Assembly (NCBI GenBank): GCA_037833965.1
Contig: AP031356.1
Span: 4,672,501-4,736,500, forward strand
DNA from: Marchantia polymorpha subsp. ruderalis
Lineage: Eukaryota; Streptophyta; Marchantiopsida; Marchantiales; Marchantiaceae
Direction: 5' to 3'
Length of the DNA: 64,000 bases
This document shows positions 26,210 through 39,400 of this stretch, one piece after another. The first letter of the stretch is position 1. The number at the start of each line of letters is the position of its first letter. A program made the translations under genes and the position numbers. Below the pieces are notes generated by a model. It saw nothing but the letters and a program-made list of their open reading frames with translations, was not told the DNA's origin and ran no database searches.

Positions 26210-26569
26210 CTACTCACGCATTGTTTTCGTGAAATAGAGCTCTAGTCTCGAGTTTCTAGTCTGTGCCTGCAGTGGCCCGCCTTCCTCGCCCCGCGCTTCT
26301 GGGAGCTGTGCGTGCTCCTCCTCCCACTGTACCTTCCCACAGCTGACGAAACTTTCTACATTCCCCACTGCAATGAAATCCAGTGACTTACCGCTTACTC
26401 CCTGCAACACGACATCGATCCTGTTCAATTTTCGAGCGGCTTCAGAATAGTACAACCTAGCTCGATTTAGCTGGGACAGCTCCTCTCCAAAAACTGCACC
26501 ACCTTCACGTTTACCATTCCGAAGTTTGAGAGATTTCCCATGAAAACCTATCGAACTTTTGCCTTCCAA
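26210..26569 (-). CDS. Unrecognised 119-residue open frame upstream of TON2
   Basis: This minus-strand open frame starts about 0.6 kb upstream of the TON2 start codon. The product is polar and mainly helical in composition, with a charged stretch E-L-S-Q-L-N-R-A-R-L-Y-Y near its middle. After the stop the same frame stays open again to about 25994, with a possible splice donor (AAG, then GTATGT). I recognise no family. It may be a small gene, upstream exons of an unresolved transcript, or the GC-rich TON2 leader and promoter read by chance. Confidence 0.25.
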   Translation of the reverse strand: MEGKSSIGFHGKSLKLRNGKREGGAVFGEELSQLNRARLYYSEAARKLNRIDVVLQGVSGKSLDFIAVGNVESFVSCGKVQWEEEHAQLPEARGEEGGPLQAQTRNSRLELYFTKTMRE

Positions 26570-26599
26570 AGTCGCTGCACTGACATACGAATAACGACG

Positions 26600-28290
26600 G
26601 AGATGCTATATTCCACAGAAAATACACGTGTTACCTTCTCTACAAGTCCGGTGACAATTGCCTACAGACTTGCCTACTACGTACTCGTCAATACTCTGTA
26701 TTGCCCACAACAGAAGTAAACTGCAATACTCTTCCGACATATTCATTGGGAGAAGTCTATAATCTTCTCGAAAATGCTTTTAATATATGAATTACACAGT
26801 TGATAGGAAATGGTACTAATCCCATCTTGCTTAAAAATGAGGGGAAATAAACATCCATTTGTGTTATATATATTGAAGGAATATTGGAAGAATGAACATC
26901 TCAAATATATGAATTTATCTACTTTGAATATTAAAATACTTTAATAAATTCATTTCCTTTATGAATATAAAGGAAATGAATATTTTTAAAAATGGTCCAA
27001 AGATAAAAATTTTAGATAAATTTCAAATTTTACTTGATTTCATTGTAAATTTGAGGTTTCTTTGAAATTGATTAACGGAACATAATTATAAAGAATTATA
27101 ATAAGATTTGGTTGATGTGAAGAAAATATAGTTTTAGATATTTGAGTTGAATATAATCTAGTATTTTTTGTCATATGTATATGTATTATCTCATCTTGTA
27201 ATACATTTCAACATGAATTCAAAACATAAATGAAAGTATTTGTACTATAATTTCATTAGAAATATTTTCATTGCAATTCTATAAGAGTACTTTTTATGTA
27301 TGATACAACTTTAATCATCGCTATCAAATGACATCGCAATGAAAGAATCACATCCTTGAACAAAGTATACAATAACATCATTGTACATCATGAAAAATTT
27401 TTACACCAGTAGATGTGATTCCGCAAGTGAACATTGCAATCCTGTTACGTTTCAAATATAATGTATGAATCTAAAGAATTTGGTTTCTAACTGTGGTACT
27501 AGCAATGCAGAATGCTGCAAAGTTTTGAACAAAATGTATATCTTTGCAACAATTGGGATCAGTGAAAATAAAGCAATAAATCACGTGACAACCGAGTTGA
27601 AATCAAGATACTTTTAATCCATGCACTCAATAATACGGCAACAATGAGTCAAAAATCAAGACGACATTATTCTGATAAAAACTAGCGAGTTGTAGCGACA
27701 TTTGGATTGTATTTTGTTGATTAACGTGTATTGTCGACGCGGTCACATGAAATAAGTATATGTTTTGTGGCGAATGAAGCAATGGTAGAGATTTAGTATA
27801 TATGGTTTAAACATTAAACCCCTAATTTTGAAGAAATCTCATAATGATGACTTGTTTTGCCTTATTTACGACATGGCTTCAAAATATATCACAAAGTGCA
27901 CGTTTTGAAACTTACACGTGGAGATTATCACTCGCATCTTGTCTGTAGCCTCACACAATTCATTCGTGCATGAGATAAAATTTGAATTCAAAGTACTATG
28001 TTTTGAAGAATTTGGGACTAAAAGCATTGATTGCATCGTAAATGCAATAGCCTACGAGGTTGCGAAGAGCAATTTCAGTTCAAGAGTAAGTTGAAAGAAG
28101 ATCGATTGGCCAAATTGTGAGTACCTCATAATGATGTCGTTTTGCTAAGTTAACATAAAAGTCTGAAACCAATGTGAACCTACTTCACTCAACAAGACGG
28201 TTAGTCCATCATGCAAATTTCTCCCAGCGTTCACTTTCAGTAATGCCACAAAACTTTCAGAGCTCAAAAAACTTAACGGTCAAAAACAGT
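26600..28290. other. AT-rich intergenic, no gene
   Basis: Strongly AT-rich with no open frame of note. It contains one short inverted repeat (26948-26981). It separates the TON2 promoter side from the Roco-like fragment. Confidence 0.5.
26948..26981. repeat. 14-bp inverted repeat with 6-nt loop
   Basis: ATTCATTTCCTTTA (26948-26961) is followed, after TGAATA, by its exact reverse complement (26968-26981). Confidence 0.85.
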
Positions 28291-28345
28291 TGGATCAATT
28301 AGCCATCGAAGACAATTAACATGTCTTTGATGGCTAATCGATCCA
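28291..28345. repeat. 24-bp inverted repeat with 7-nt loop
   Basis: The left arm (28291-28314, starting TGGATCAATTAGCC) is the reverse complement of 28322-28345 with two mismatches, both of which would be G-U pairs in one RNA sense. It lies about 70 bp upstream of the Roco-like fragment. Confidence 0.85.
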
Positions 28346-28413
28346 TACATTGCTATTAGATGGACAGGGAAAGTGAAGTTGGTATGGATGCTTGAGAAAC
28401 ATGTTCTTCCAGC

Positions 28414-28620
28414 TTGAAACAACTCAATCTACCATCTTCTGTTGATCATTCAAGGTTATTAATCTCCCTCGCATCCTACTTAAATGATGTTGGATCCATC
28501 ATTTATATTCCCAATCTTGATCACATCATTGTGGATCCAAACTGGCTCACAAATTCAGTTTTGGGTGACCTGATAACTATGTGTCAACATTTTCAAGGTG
28601 AAGAGTCCAATGGATGTTCG
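28414..28620 (+). pseudogene. Roco/TORNADO1-like COR-domain fragment
   Basis: The 69-codon frame carries the signature of the COR region of plant Roco proteins such as TORNADO1: a leucine-rich helix ending in L-N-D-V-G-S-I-I-Y, then L-D-H-I-I-V-D-P-N-W-L, then V-L-G-D-L-I, and finally an E-E-S-N-G segment matching the family spacing. No LRR, Roc GTPase or downstream C-terminal region is found in the flanks, and the frame closes soon after. Unlike a working Roco gene (well over 1000 residues), this is an isolated piece, either a pseudogene relic or a captured exon. The family assignment rests on motif recall and the function is inferred to be lost. Confidence 0.6.
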
Positions 28621-28629
28621 TAAAACATC

Positions 28630-30600
28630 AGTGCCATTTGAAGTCTGATTTGTTTCAAACTTAGGTGCTCGAGCAGTCGTGAAAAGGTCTAGCAATGTTA
28701 AACTCCGCGTTCACGTCTTGCCAAATTTCAAATTCGTTGATTTCTGGAAGTTCAATATTTGCCCATTTCTTTATGAGATCCAGTCCATCCACTACCCAAA
28801 ATTTGAATTATCCCGAAGCGTTGAGGCACTAAAACAATGTGTTTTGTGTCGACTTCTCTAGCTTGACTTTTTCTTTCCTTTTAAAGCGGTGATCTTCGGT
28901 TTTGAAGTATGCTCTTACTCTTGCATTTGTATTGAGATGTTAGTTGCGTTAGGAGAATCTCCTTCTGTACTTGAATTTTATGTAGGCTCTCATAGTTTCG
29001 CGAATTCAATCATTTGCAAGACAATACTATGTCATTTTCACCACGTCATCTTACCTGTCATGTTCAGGTCATCATTGTAGCATATTGATAAGAGCATATA
29101 TCCCAAGACGGACAAATTGCATCAATAGCCTTATCAAACGTCTTGAAGCCCTCTATAAGCAAACAAATTAAGTGACAAAAATACCAAAATAAATAAATAA
29201 ATAAAATGAGCTTTAGTCAATTATTTCCCAAATATAATTCTAGTTTTAATCCATTACGTGGGAGCGCCATACAATGTTCAGTGATACAATTACAACAAAA
29301 CAAGGTCTTGGTGGAACAAGACTGAAAACTCCAATACTTTGTTTCCAACATGAACCGAAAAGAGTGTCAATCACCAAGCAAGCAAGGTTTCATTTTGGAA
29401 TCGAAGATGTAGAAGTGTTTGGTGAACCAAAGATGCTTTTGCCAAAACCATTAGAAATAAAATGTAAAAGAAAACTAATCCTCTTTTGTGTGTTGTACAT
29501 TTAGAGTAAGACATCATAAATGAAAGCAATAAGATCTAGTGCTCATAACAAATCTCATTCTAACGTCAAAATACAAAATGATCTCAACAGTGTATGAATT
29601 GAATGCAACAAAAAAGTATGAACAACCAATGAGTATTTTGCTGAGTTTTTAATGTCAAACTGTGAGAGCAGCTCGAACAAAAATGATATTTTTGCCTCAT
29701 TGCATCCGCCAAGATGATTAAGAGCCACTTTTTTGCGTGCACACTCCATTTGACGCACCATTAGTTCAAACAACGAGTCAATTCTAACTATCCCATTAAG
29801 AAGCTTGAAAAGCTTAATAATCTTGATATGAACTTGATAACATACAATTATATTGTCGGATTTTATCGGCTCGAAGAGTTTCAACGCACGATGAATGAAA
29901 TATTCTTAGTTTTGTGATCAAATAAAAAAGTGCATAAATTTTTGTCAACGATGTTTACATTTATATAAAAATACAATGATTTAGATCCAAATAGATGAAC
30001 AACGATAGTTTTTACAAAAGCAGTATTATCAAAAAAAATTGTTTGGCATATAATCACAAAGCATGATACTCACTTCACTTCAACAAGTGAAAGTTTTTGA
30101 AATGCGATGAATATAAATCTGATCAATATGGAAGTTTAAAGTTCGTTGTGGACCACAACTTAGCTCGCTTGCGCTTCTGTCCGATATTTTCTTCACGGCC
30201 TCATACTTTGCAAAATGATACAAAATGGATATAACTGGGCTTTGACGGTTCTCACATCGAGATTTTTAACCCAACTCAAGTTTTTGAGTGTCATTGATGG
30301 TATGTTGGGTTTCTTTGACAACAGTTCATTAACAAAATTCTTCAACAACAAATACGAAAGAATGTCAAACTCGGATTTTTAATGTTATGATGATATCACG
30401 CGAAAATCATTGGTGAGAAATGTGGCATGGGCAACGTCCAATGCCATATTTGAAGAGGTATGGTAATGTATATAAATGTTGATTATAACACTGACGTTGT
30501 GTTGTGATAACAAATCCATTATTGTTCAAGATTAGAACTTTAAGTGAATATAGGTGGCGATTGCACCTGATACAAAATGATAATAAATATGAATATACGA
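28630..30600. other. Intergenic, short unrecognised open frames
   Basis: Frames of 60 to 109 codons occur (28679-28861, 28889-29080 and 29274-29504 plus; 29555-29884 minus). None matches a known family and none is extended by convincing splice sites. They could include decayed flanks of the Roco-like fragment. Confidence 0.35.
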
Positions 30601-33600
30601 TGATTCACATGAAGCTATTTAAAAATTCAATATTTAAAATATTGATGCAAAATGATTATAAATGTTGATAAATAACTGATATAATGTGATTCAAAGTGAT
30701 GATGCAATGAATGATAATATAAAACAAAACATTTAAAATAAAAAATATTCAATATGATACATTTATTAAATTTCAGTACTAAATTAAACAAGAATATCAA
30801 AGTGAAAAAAATGACAACATTCAAAACTAAAAAAATGACATTTATGAGCAAATTTTCAATAAAGTATTATAAGAAATGTACAATAAAATAGATAAAAATC
30901 TCATCAACATATGATCACAGATAAGACAAATGACATATTCTTTAATGTGAAATGAGGAAGTATAATTTATTTATGAAATAATTTTTTATGATTATAAAAA
31001 ATTGTGGAATCTTTTAACATTACAATTTGATTAAAGAAAAAATTACGATTGCTCAATTCAAATTTAATTGATCTGAGGTGAAAATTACAAATTGAACTAT
31101 ATTCAAAATTGCAATGTATATTGAATATGAAATTAAATTTTAGACATAAACAGAGTTTCGAATGATTTAAAAAACCTTTATAAAGTTTGTCAACAATCTC
31201 ATTTGATTATCAAAAATTGCACTATTCACACTATTTTAGACTAAAAATTACATTGAAAGGGATAAATAATTTAAACATGCAAAGTAATAGTTAAAGTTCA
31301 TACAAATTTAAACATGCAAGATCAAAGTTAATCAATACATATTTGATACAAAAGCTACAAAGTTAAAAAAATAATTTGATTTTATATACGTATTTTTAAG
31401 CAATTTACAATTAATTGAAATTTAATTTGATATTTTTTACTAGTTTTGTATATGTATTTGAAAAGATTGTAACGTGAAATTGACTTATGTTTTGTGAAAT
31501 TTATGAAAGATATAAATTTATTTTTTTGTGATATTTAATCAAGATTAATGAATTTGAGCTAAAACTGACATGAAATTTATATGTCATAGTTTTAATAATC
31601 CAAAACAGAAAATTAAAACCAATGAAAAATATAGTAAATTAATTATAATAAAATTAAAGAAAATTATTTTATTTTCTTAATTTTAATTTTAAAACTTAAA
31701 GTTTTTTAATTATTTGAATAATATTTGTTCATCAAATTATATAAGTAAATTTAATTTCTAATAATATTAATTTCAACATTTTTGTACATCATAATTCATA
31801 CAAATAAAAATTGTCAATCCTTAGATATTTTTATATTTTATGTGATATTTATTTTCTTATTTCGATATTATTAAAAATATTTTTTTTATCATCAGCCTGA
31901 AAGAAATAATATTTGAATAAGAAACTGCAATTTAACGTAAATTTTTGTATTATGTTTATTTTTTGCAATTACAATCCTTTGAATTGCATTTAAATTCAAT
32001 TTTAAATCTCGGAAAATGTGATTCAATAATATCAAAAAAATTCATATGTCAATGACATGCTCATATTATTTTTTATATAATTAAATTTATCATATAATTT
32101 ATTGATAATTTATATTATATTATTGCCTTTTCATCCTCTGCTATCAATATGAATTAATTTGAAATATTGGAAAATTAATACTATTACAAATTCACACAAT
32201 AATTTTTATCAATCCTTATTCAATTTATGATTTAAAAGTTATCAAATATATTTTAAATAATAATCTTGTAAAAAATTTATGCTACTGCAATTTCCAAAAT
32301 GTAAAATTTACTGCAATATGAATTTTAAGATTGATTAAAAAAAAATCTGCTATATATCATTAGCATACATCAAATACATATTTATCAACAATCTACCATT
32401 ATATACACATGCAAAACTTTTATACAACTTATTAAATATTCATTAAATTTTAATGTTTTCAAAAAAATAGTATTTGGAAGTATAGTATGTTTTCTCATTT
32501 CAGGATTGATGACTCAATCTTAAATAAGCCTAAATTTCAAATTCTTTTTAAAATTATTAAACATGAGATGATAGTATTCAATGTTTATCAAATATTTTCA
32601 TTTTCAACCTAACATATAAAAGTGAGACTTTTTTCATATTATAAGTATGCAAAATAGTTTTCAACTGATCCAAGTTATGGATTTCAAATTCGATTTTGCA
32701 TAAGATAAGTTGTATCTATCACACTCACAATCATCATTATGAGCTTGAAAATGCACATGAATATACTTCAATTTTACCTCAATCACTAAAACGTAGAGAA
32801 TTGTAAGAGCAATGTCCAAAAGTTGTTTTTAAATGTGATCAGCATAACTACACTACTCTCTATAACTACTGAGTTTTCTCCAAAATATGCACATCTTGAG
32901 AATAAATTTATTTGAATAATAAATTTTACTTCAATAACAACACTTTTGATAATCAATCAAACTTCCGGATACATTCTTCATTTCATTCATTATTATTGAT
33001 GTACGTATATATTTGATCATATACATCTAAATCATTTAATTATATCAAAAAATTTACAAAGAGAATATTTAAACTCATTGTTTTCAGTTTACTTCTACAT
33101 ACTTTATCAAACAGCAATATTTACAATTCAAGTTCATAACTTATAAACCGCAAGACAAAGTTTTCAACGATAATGCCAAGTAAATAGTCATATATCTTGA
33201 TAACTATCAAAAATCTGTGAAAGTCAAATATCATAGTATTGATTTTAAATGAAATAGATGTTTCTTTAATTTTAAATTGAATTTTTGAGATGTTTATGGT
33301 GAAAAGTGAACTAATCTGTCTTGAAATCCGATTTTATTTAAAAGAATAATAAAGCAATGTATTTTGAATATGTACTGCCAGATTTTGATTTCAAGTATTT
33401 TTTGCCTTAATTGATTTTCTTAGACAAATCTAACAATATATCTTATCTTATGTAAAAAAATAAAGCGTTGAAAAAGTTGAAGCAAGACAAAATATAACTA
33501 TTAAATAATCTATGACTATAAATTTAATGTGGAAAGTAATTAATTACGTCATGATCAACTGTCATAATCAATCATTTATTTTTGAGTTAAAAATTTTTAT

Positions 33601-35250
33601 TTGCTAAGTATATTAACCTGTTATAAGTTTTCACCCCATACTTAAAGAATGAAACTTTTCAACTACTTCTGCAATTTGGCTGTAACCGGCTTTCCACATT
33701 ATCGGTGCATTTCAAAGATGTAAGACATTTTATCATGTGCTTGATATTGGAAAGTTCAACTCACTTAAATGCTTTGAACGTCTGACTTACAATTGATTTC
33801 TCAAAAAAGGGGTCTGTCGTTAAAAAAGAAAAAAACAAGTCAAGTCTTGTAGACATATATTTTTTCACTGCTTTTGAAAAGGTCCTCCTTATATTTTCCA
33901 TGTTACGACAACTTTTCTCAGTACCATGGTTGGCTATACACGCCTTGGATATTAGATTTGCAGTCACATCACGGACTATCATAGTCATACAATAGACGTA
34001 AAGGCAAAAGTGTTTCTAAGACTTTGAATTTTTTGATATGTCTACTCAAGTCCCATAGATGTGAAACACTACGGAGACTGTAAGCAATTTACGTTTAAGT
34101 TAACGATTCCTTGATCAGAGGCCGACAAAAGTAGAGTTTTCTGGGAATTGTTATGGAATTTCTTGTTGTTTATTCTCTCACAATCAGTTCAAATAACGAG
34201 ATCTATCCATGACATTTTATTTCATGGCCTCCTTTGCAAAATCATAGCAAGATTGGTTCACGTTAAGTGTGATGCAAGCGGCACCACGGTATTAACATTT
34301 TCGTTCCTGCTTGGACTCACCAGTTTTTAATTGAGATTCTAAAATGCAGGAATGAAGTTTGTTGGTGTTAAAACGACAACCATACAGCATAAAATCATAC
34401 GTGTAGACAGACAAAAAGTTTTTAATCTTATCATCCACTAGATGATTCCCAACTGTGAAAGATTATCATCCTCAGCGTTGGAAGTAGCTATTCACCCACG
34501 ATTTCAGCATATGATTCTCCAAGATCGGCCCCAAATGTCACATTCTACTCTTTGGACTGGACCGTGACAAGAGCTTTCACTCTAAAATGTCGCTCTCACT
34601 CTCATATCGCACCTCATAGCATTAAATTTTCCTTTAAAAATTTTTTCTTTAAGGAATGTGCCGTGACATACTGTAAAAAATATCCAGACATATCCAGCGT
34701 GACGTACTATGCAGCGTACTAATATTTTTTCGAATATACCAGACCACGCTTGAACACAACCTACATCGTTTAGCTATCGAATGAAAGTCTATCTTAAGGC
34801 TTTCAAACAGTGATTATATAAAAGTCAGTAATTTTGTGCAGTGTAGAAGCGAAACGAATCGTCTTGAGCTAGAATGCTACTGCTCAACTGAAATAAATAT
34901 ACTACCACTAGATTTTGTAGAATAATAATAAAAAGTATCGGTTTTAATTGAATTTAATATCGATTCAGGATGCTCAACTATGTTAGTACACGTTTAGTAA
35001 GGAGTACGATTTAGAGAAGGCTAGTGGTTCAAAATGTTTCATGACACCGACCGTATTTTTAACGTAGCCTAGAAAATTGCAATTGTAAAAACCAACACCC
35101 TAACGCAAATGTGCAAATGACGATTCTTATCAGGTCACGGCAGACTGGAAAATCCTAAAGAAACTGACGTTTCAGGCTGTGATAGCTCTTTTCTCCTCAT
35201 GGCGATAACACTTGAAATTCTGACATGTTTTGCTGTAAGTTTTATGGTAC
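30601..35250. other. Very AT-rich intergenic block
   Basis: The most AT-rich part of the window, especially 30.6-33.6 kb, with no coding signal and many stops in every frame. From 33.7 kb composition becomes more even, but only frames of 60 to 75 codons without similarity appear. Confidence 0.5.
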
Positions 35251-35274
35251 ATGTGATTTGCGGGAAATTTGTAA

Positions 35275-35910
35275 GTGGATGTCGTTCAATCTCCGAACGA
35301 CAGTTGCAAGCACTACTTGTATTTAGAGGATGGTGGAAGAAACGGCGGGCTGAGTAATGTATGCAGGGGATGCAGGTCGTCTTACCACGGCAGCATGACC
35401 AGTGCTTTCACAATGTTGGGACTGTCGGTTGATGGCGCCCGGTATCTGAGGTGCCTTTGAGGAGAATCGGCGGAGGACTCGGTCTTGATGCTGCCTCTGG
35501 AAAAGGCACGTGCGCAGTACAGTCTTGTGCTGTGCTGTGCACGAAAAATGTCATCGATGATGGTTCCTGTGACAGGTTCCATCGATGGCATTACTCGGTC
35601 CGAAAACTTTCTAAAGACTCTGCAGTGTCATTGCCGAGTTTTGGATTGCGACCTCTTCACAGAGCGTCGTTCGGATTTGAGCGATGTCGTTGTCAGTAGC
35701 ACCTTTGTTGTACCACTGATCGATCGTTCTAATTGTCACGATGATTCAGGCAAGATGGAGTCTAGCCACTGGCCCCATCATCGTGCTCGGTGGAGTCCTC
35801 ACGGCGACGACTACTGCCTCTTTGCTATGGGAGGTATAATTCAATCTTCTATTTTGGACATTCTGGAATTCAGGATGAGACTGGAGTTTAAATTGGGGAG
35901 CAGCGAATGA
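35275..35910 (+). other. GC-richer island with overlapping open frames
   Basis: Sharp rise in GC about 0.5 to 1.1 kb upstream of the receptor-kinase start. Plus-strand frames of 61, 82 and 141 codons (the longest 35485-35910) and a 69-codon minus frame overlap each other. None resembles a known protein, and the frames shift relative to one another. It could be an upstream non-coding exon, a regulatory island or a gene remnant. Confidence 0.3.
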
Positions 35911-36155
35911 ACACATTGCTACTGTCGGAAGTTCGTAATTACTACTCTATAATATGCAGGAGATCTTCTTTTGCCAATTATGCACATTTTAATCTTTCAG
36001 GAACAACTGACTCCTGTCTGGCAGCTAGCTTTGATACTCGAGAGTTTTGAGTACTGGACCTGTCTCAGACACTGAAGCTAGCTGACAGACCGGAGAAGCC
36101 ACAGAGAGCAGAGAGCCAGACCATTCTGCAATCCCGAATTCCTCGCTTTTCCCCC

Positions 36156-36162
36156 TATAATA
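36156..36162 (+). promoter_or_regulatory. Possible TATA box of the receptor-kinase gene
   Basis: TATAATA lies in a C/T-rich setting, about 250 bp before the first in-frame ATG and 340 bp before the alternative ATG. It is a sequence match only. Confidence 0.3.
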
Positions 36163-36408
36163 CCCGACTCCAGCACGCACTCTCTTGATCCAATTCAAAT
36201 CATGTCTTTGCTTTATCATTCTTTCTTCTGGAGAGAACCTCTGGAATTGATTACATTTCGATATGCGAGTGTTTCCCTCCCTACTATTGCTTTCCTTAGA
36301 AGATGTAAAAAAACGATTTTGATGACGGTGTTCCTTTGATTTCACAGAAAATATAAAGAAGTTGTAGAGAGGAGGAACACAGGAACGAGAAAGCAGAGCA
36401 ATGCTGGG

Positions 36409-39400
36409 ATGTTTCGCATGGTGAAGAAGAGCGGACCAAGGCCTTCAAGTCCCGAGATGGAGTTCGCTCGAATAATTCTCGGGGGTGGAACAATGAGGAC
36501 TTTCGCCTGGCAACTCTGGGTCGCCATCGTCCTCTGTACAGCGGCAATGTGTGTTCCAGCTACGACTGCTTTGACGAGTACTGGTCGTAGGATACTTCAA
36601 TACAGCCAGCACGATCCAATCGGCCGATTAGAAGTGCAGATTCTGATAGAATTCAAAACGTCTGTCACCAGCGATCCAAACAAGGTCCTCGTGGGATGGA
36701 ACTCGAATGATCCTCACCCTTGTGGTTGGCGAGGTGTGGCCTGCGATCCCATGAATATAATTCCGGCCGTGATAGCGCTGGAGATACCGGATGCGCAACT
36801 GGAAGGGGTGATCCCTGCTGCGCTTGCCGGTCTGAATTTCCTCCAGCGCCTCGATCTCTCAGGGAATCGACTCGGAGGCACAATTCCTCGCGCAGTTGGA
36901 AATCTGACTCAGCTGTCTTTCTTATCTCTCTCTTCAAATAATCTGACTGGAGAAATTCCTTCTGAGATCGGACAATTGTCTCGTCTGCAGATTCTTCAGC
37001 TCGACAATAACAATTTTGTGGGGGGGATTCCAGCCTCAATTGGTAGAGCTTCGGAACTCCAATCCTTGGATCTGGGAGATAATAACCTCGGAGGAAGCAT
37101 TCCATCGCAGCTGTCAAACTGTTCCAAGCTCTTGAGGCTGGGCCTTCAGCGCAATCAGTTTATCGGAGACATTCCGGCTTCTTTGAGCCTACTACAAAAC
37201 CTTCAGGTTTTGAACCTGCACGATAACCATTTGACGGGAGAGATTCCGTCTGAACTCGGTGGCCTCCAGCAACTCAAAGTATTCAATCTGGCACACAACA
37301 ACCTCTCGGGCCTCATACCTGCATCACTGGGTCAATTGTCGTCGTTGAGAGTCATAGCCCTCGGGGATAACACCTTCGACGTTCAGGAGGTGCCGTCGTG
37401 GTTGAGCTCTCTTCACAACCTGGTTGAGCTTCACCTCTTCCTCATGAATCTCAAAGGTGATATCATGCCGCTTCTCGTCAACCTTCCACAATTGGAGGTC
37501 ATAGATTGTTGGGGAAATGCGCTCACAGGCACCATCCCGCCTGAAGTGGGCAACTTGAGGAATCTCACCAGCTTTGATTTGACCGCTAACCCATTGATAG
37601 GAGGAATCCCGGACGAGATTGGGTTGCTGACCAAGTTGAGGGGCTTGCATTTATGGGGCACGGGCATTGGAGGCCAATTTCCAGCTACCATGGGAAACAT
37701 GTCTTCCCTGCTGGAGATTGTGGTGGAACAGGCTGGAGTCCGAGGTCCCGTGCCTCCAGAATTCGGTCGGCTCAAGAACATGCGACGTCTGTGCATACCC
37801 TACAATAGCCTCGAGGGGCCTCTCCCCATTGAGCTGAGCAACCTGACGAACTTGATGCACATCAGGGCGCAAGGAAATCTGTTCACGGGTAAACTGTTAG
37901 TCGACTTTTCTAAAATGCCGATGTTGAACCGCATGGATTTATCGGATAACCAGTTGGAGGGAGCTCTTCCTACCTCGATGGTCAACTGCCCACTTTATCT
38001 GCTGAATCTCTCCTCGAATCATTTCCAAGGACCGATCCCTGCATTGTACGGCAACTTGAGCAGTCTGCAAATGCTGTATCTGGACAAGAACAGACTGACC
38101 GGAAGCTTGCCTGTCGAGCTGACGAGACCGAAGATGCTGGGAGATATAAGGGTAGCCTCAAACTTCCTCTCGGGCCCCATCCCGCAGTCCATAGGTCGTC
38201 TGCAATGGCTCTACTACCTCCACTTGCAAGACAACCGCCTGACAGGAGAAATTCCGCCAAGCTTGAGCCAGTGCATAATGTTGGTGGACCTCAATTTAGC
38301 CAGTAACTACCTCACAGGTCCAATTGCTGGGAAAGGATTCGGAAACTTCTCGGAGTCGCTCACTCGGCTCATCCTCTCGAACAATCTGTTGACTGGGATC
38401 CTTCCGCCTGAGCTGGGATACCTTCAGAAGCTCCTGGTGTTGGATCTCTCGGGTAACCATTTCTCCGGGACAATCCCGGCTACTCTTAGTCTGGACAGGG
38501 CATTGCAGGTGATCGATCTGTCGCACAACAATCTCCAAGGTCAGATTCCCAAGGTTCTGGGGCAGCTTCAAGACCTCACCTCTGTGGACTTCTCGAGCAA
38601 TAATTTGACAGGTTCCATTCCAGACACGGGGATCTTTTTGAAAGTGCCCGCGTCAGCGTACTCTGGCAATCCGAATTTGTGCGGGGCAATTTTGTCGAAG
38701 AAATGTGCAGACATGCCGACGACTGCCTGCAGCGGAATTCAGTGCAGGAGGGTGTGGATCCCAATCGTAGCCACCGTGCCTTCCGCAATAATCTTGGGTG
38801 TGGCCGTGTACCTGTGGTGGCTCATCCTTTTCTCCGGTCGTTTCAAACCAGAATCATCGACAGTGAAGATGCACTTCGGCCCCAGGGTGCCGAGGAAATT
38901 CACCGTCCAGGATCTCGACGCGGCGACCAATGGGTTCAACTCTGATAATGTTCTCGGAACGGGAGCCAGGAGCACCGTGTACAGGGGCAGGTTAGCTTCG
39001 GGGAGTGCAGCAGAAGGCATCACCATCGCCTTGAAGGTCCTGACGTTGGGACACCGTCATGATGCTAAAGCTATGGCGGAGCTTTCCGGCGAGGTGCAGA
39101 CTCTCCTGAAGCTCAAACACATCAACATTGTGAACCTTCTCGGCTTCTGTTGCCACGAGAAGATGATGGCCCTCATTCTGGAGTACATGCCCAATGGTTC
39201 TCTGCACGATCACCTGTACAAGAATCCCAGGAACCCACTCAGCTGGGAAGTCAGATTGGACATCGCTCTCGGTGTTGCAAACGGGATGGTGCACCTTCAT
39301 GAGGAAGCCAGTGAACCAGTGATTCATTGCGATCTGAAGCCCAGCAACATTCTTCTGGACAAGGACTTCCAAGCTCGAATTAGTGACTTCGGCATTTCAA

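Noticed and set aside
30600-33700. Possible origin, scaffold-attachment site or organelle-derived DNA
   Set aside because: The AT-richness is striking, but no plastid or mitochondrial gene and no specific motif was found. Base composition alone does not support a call.
36665-39372. Many minus-strand open frames across the receptor-kinase gene (up to 150 codons)
   Set aside because: They are mirror frames of the LRR repeats and the kinase, and the plus-strand product explains the sequence fully.
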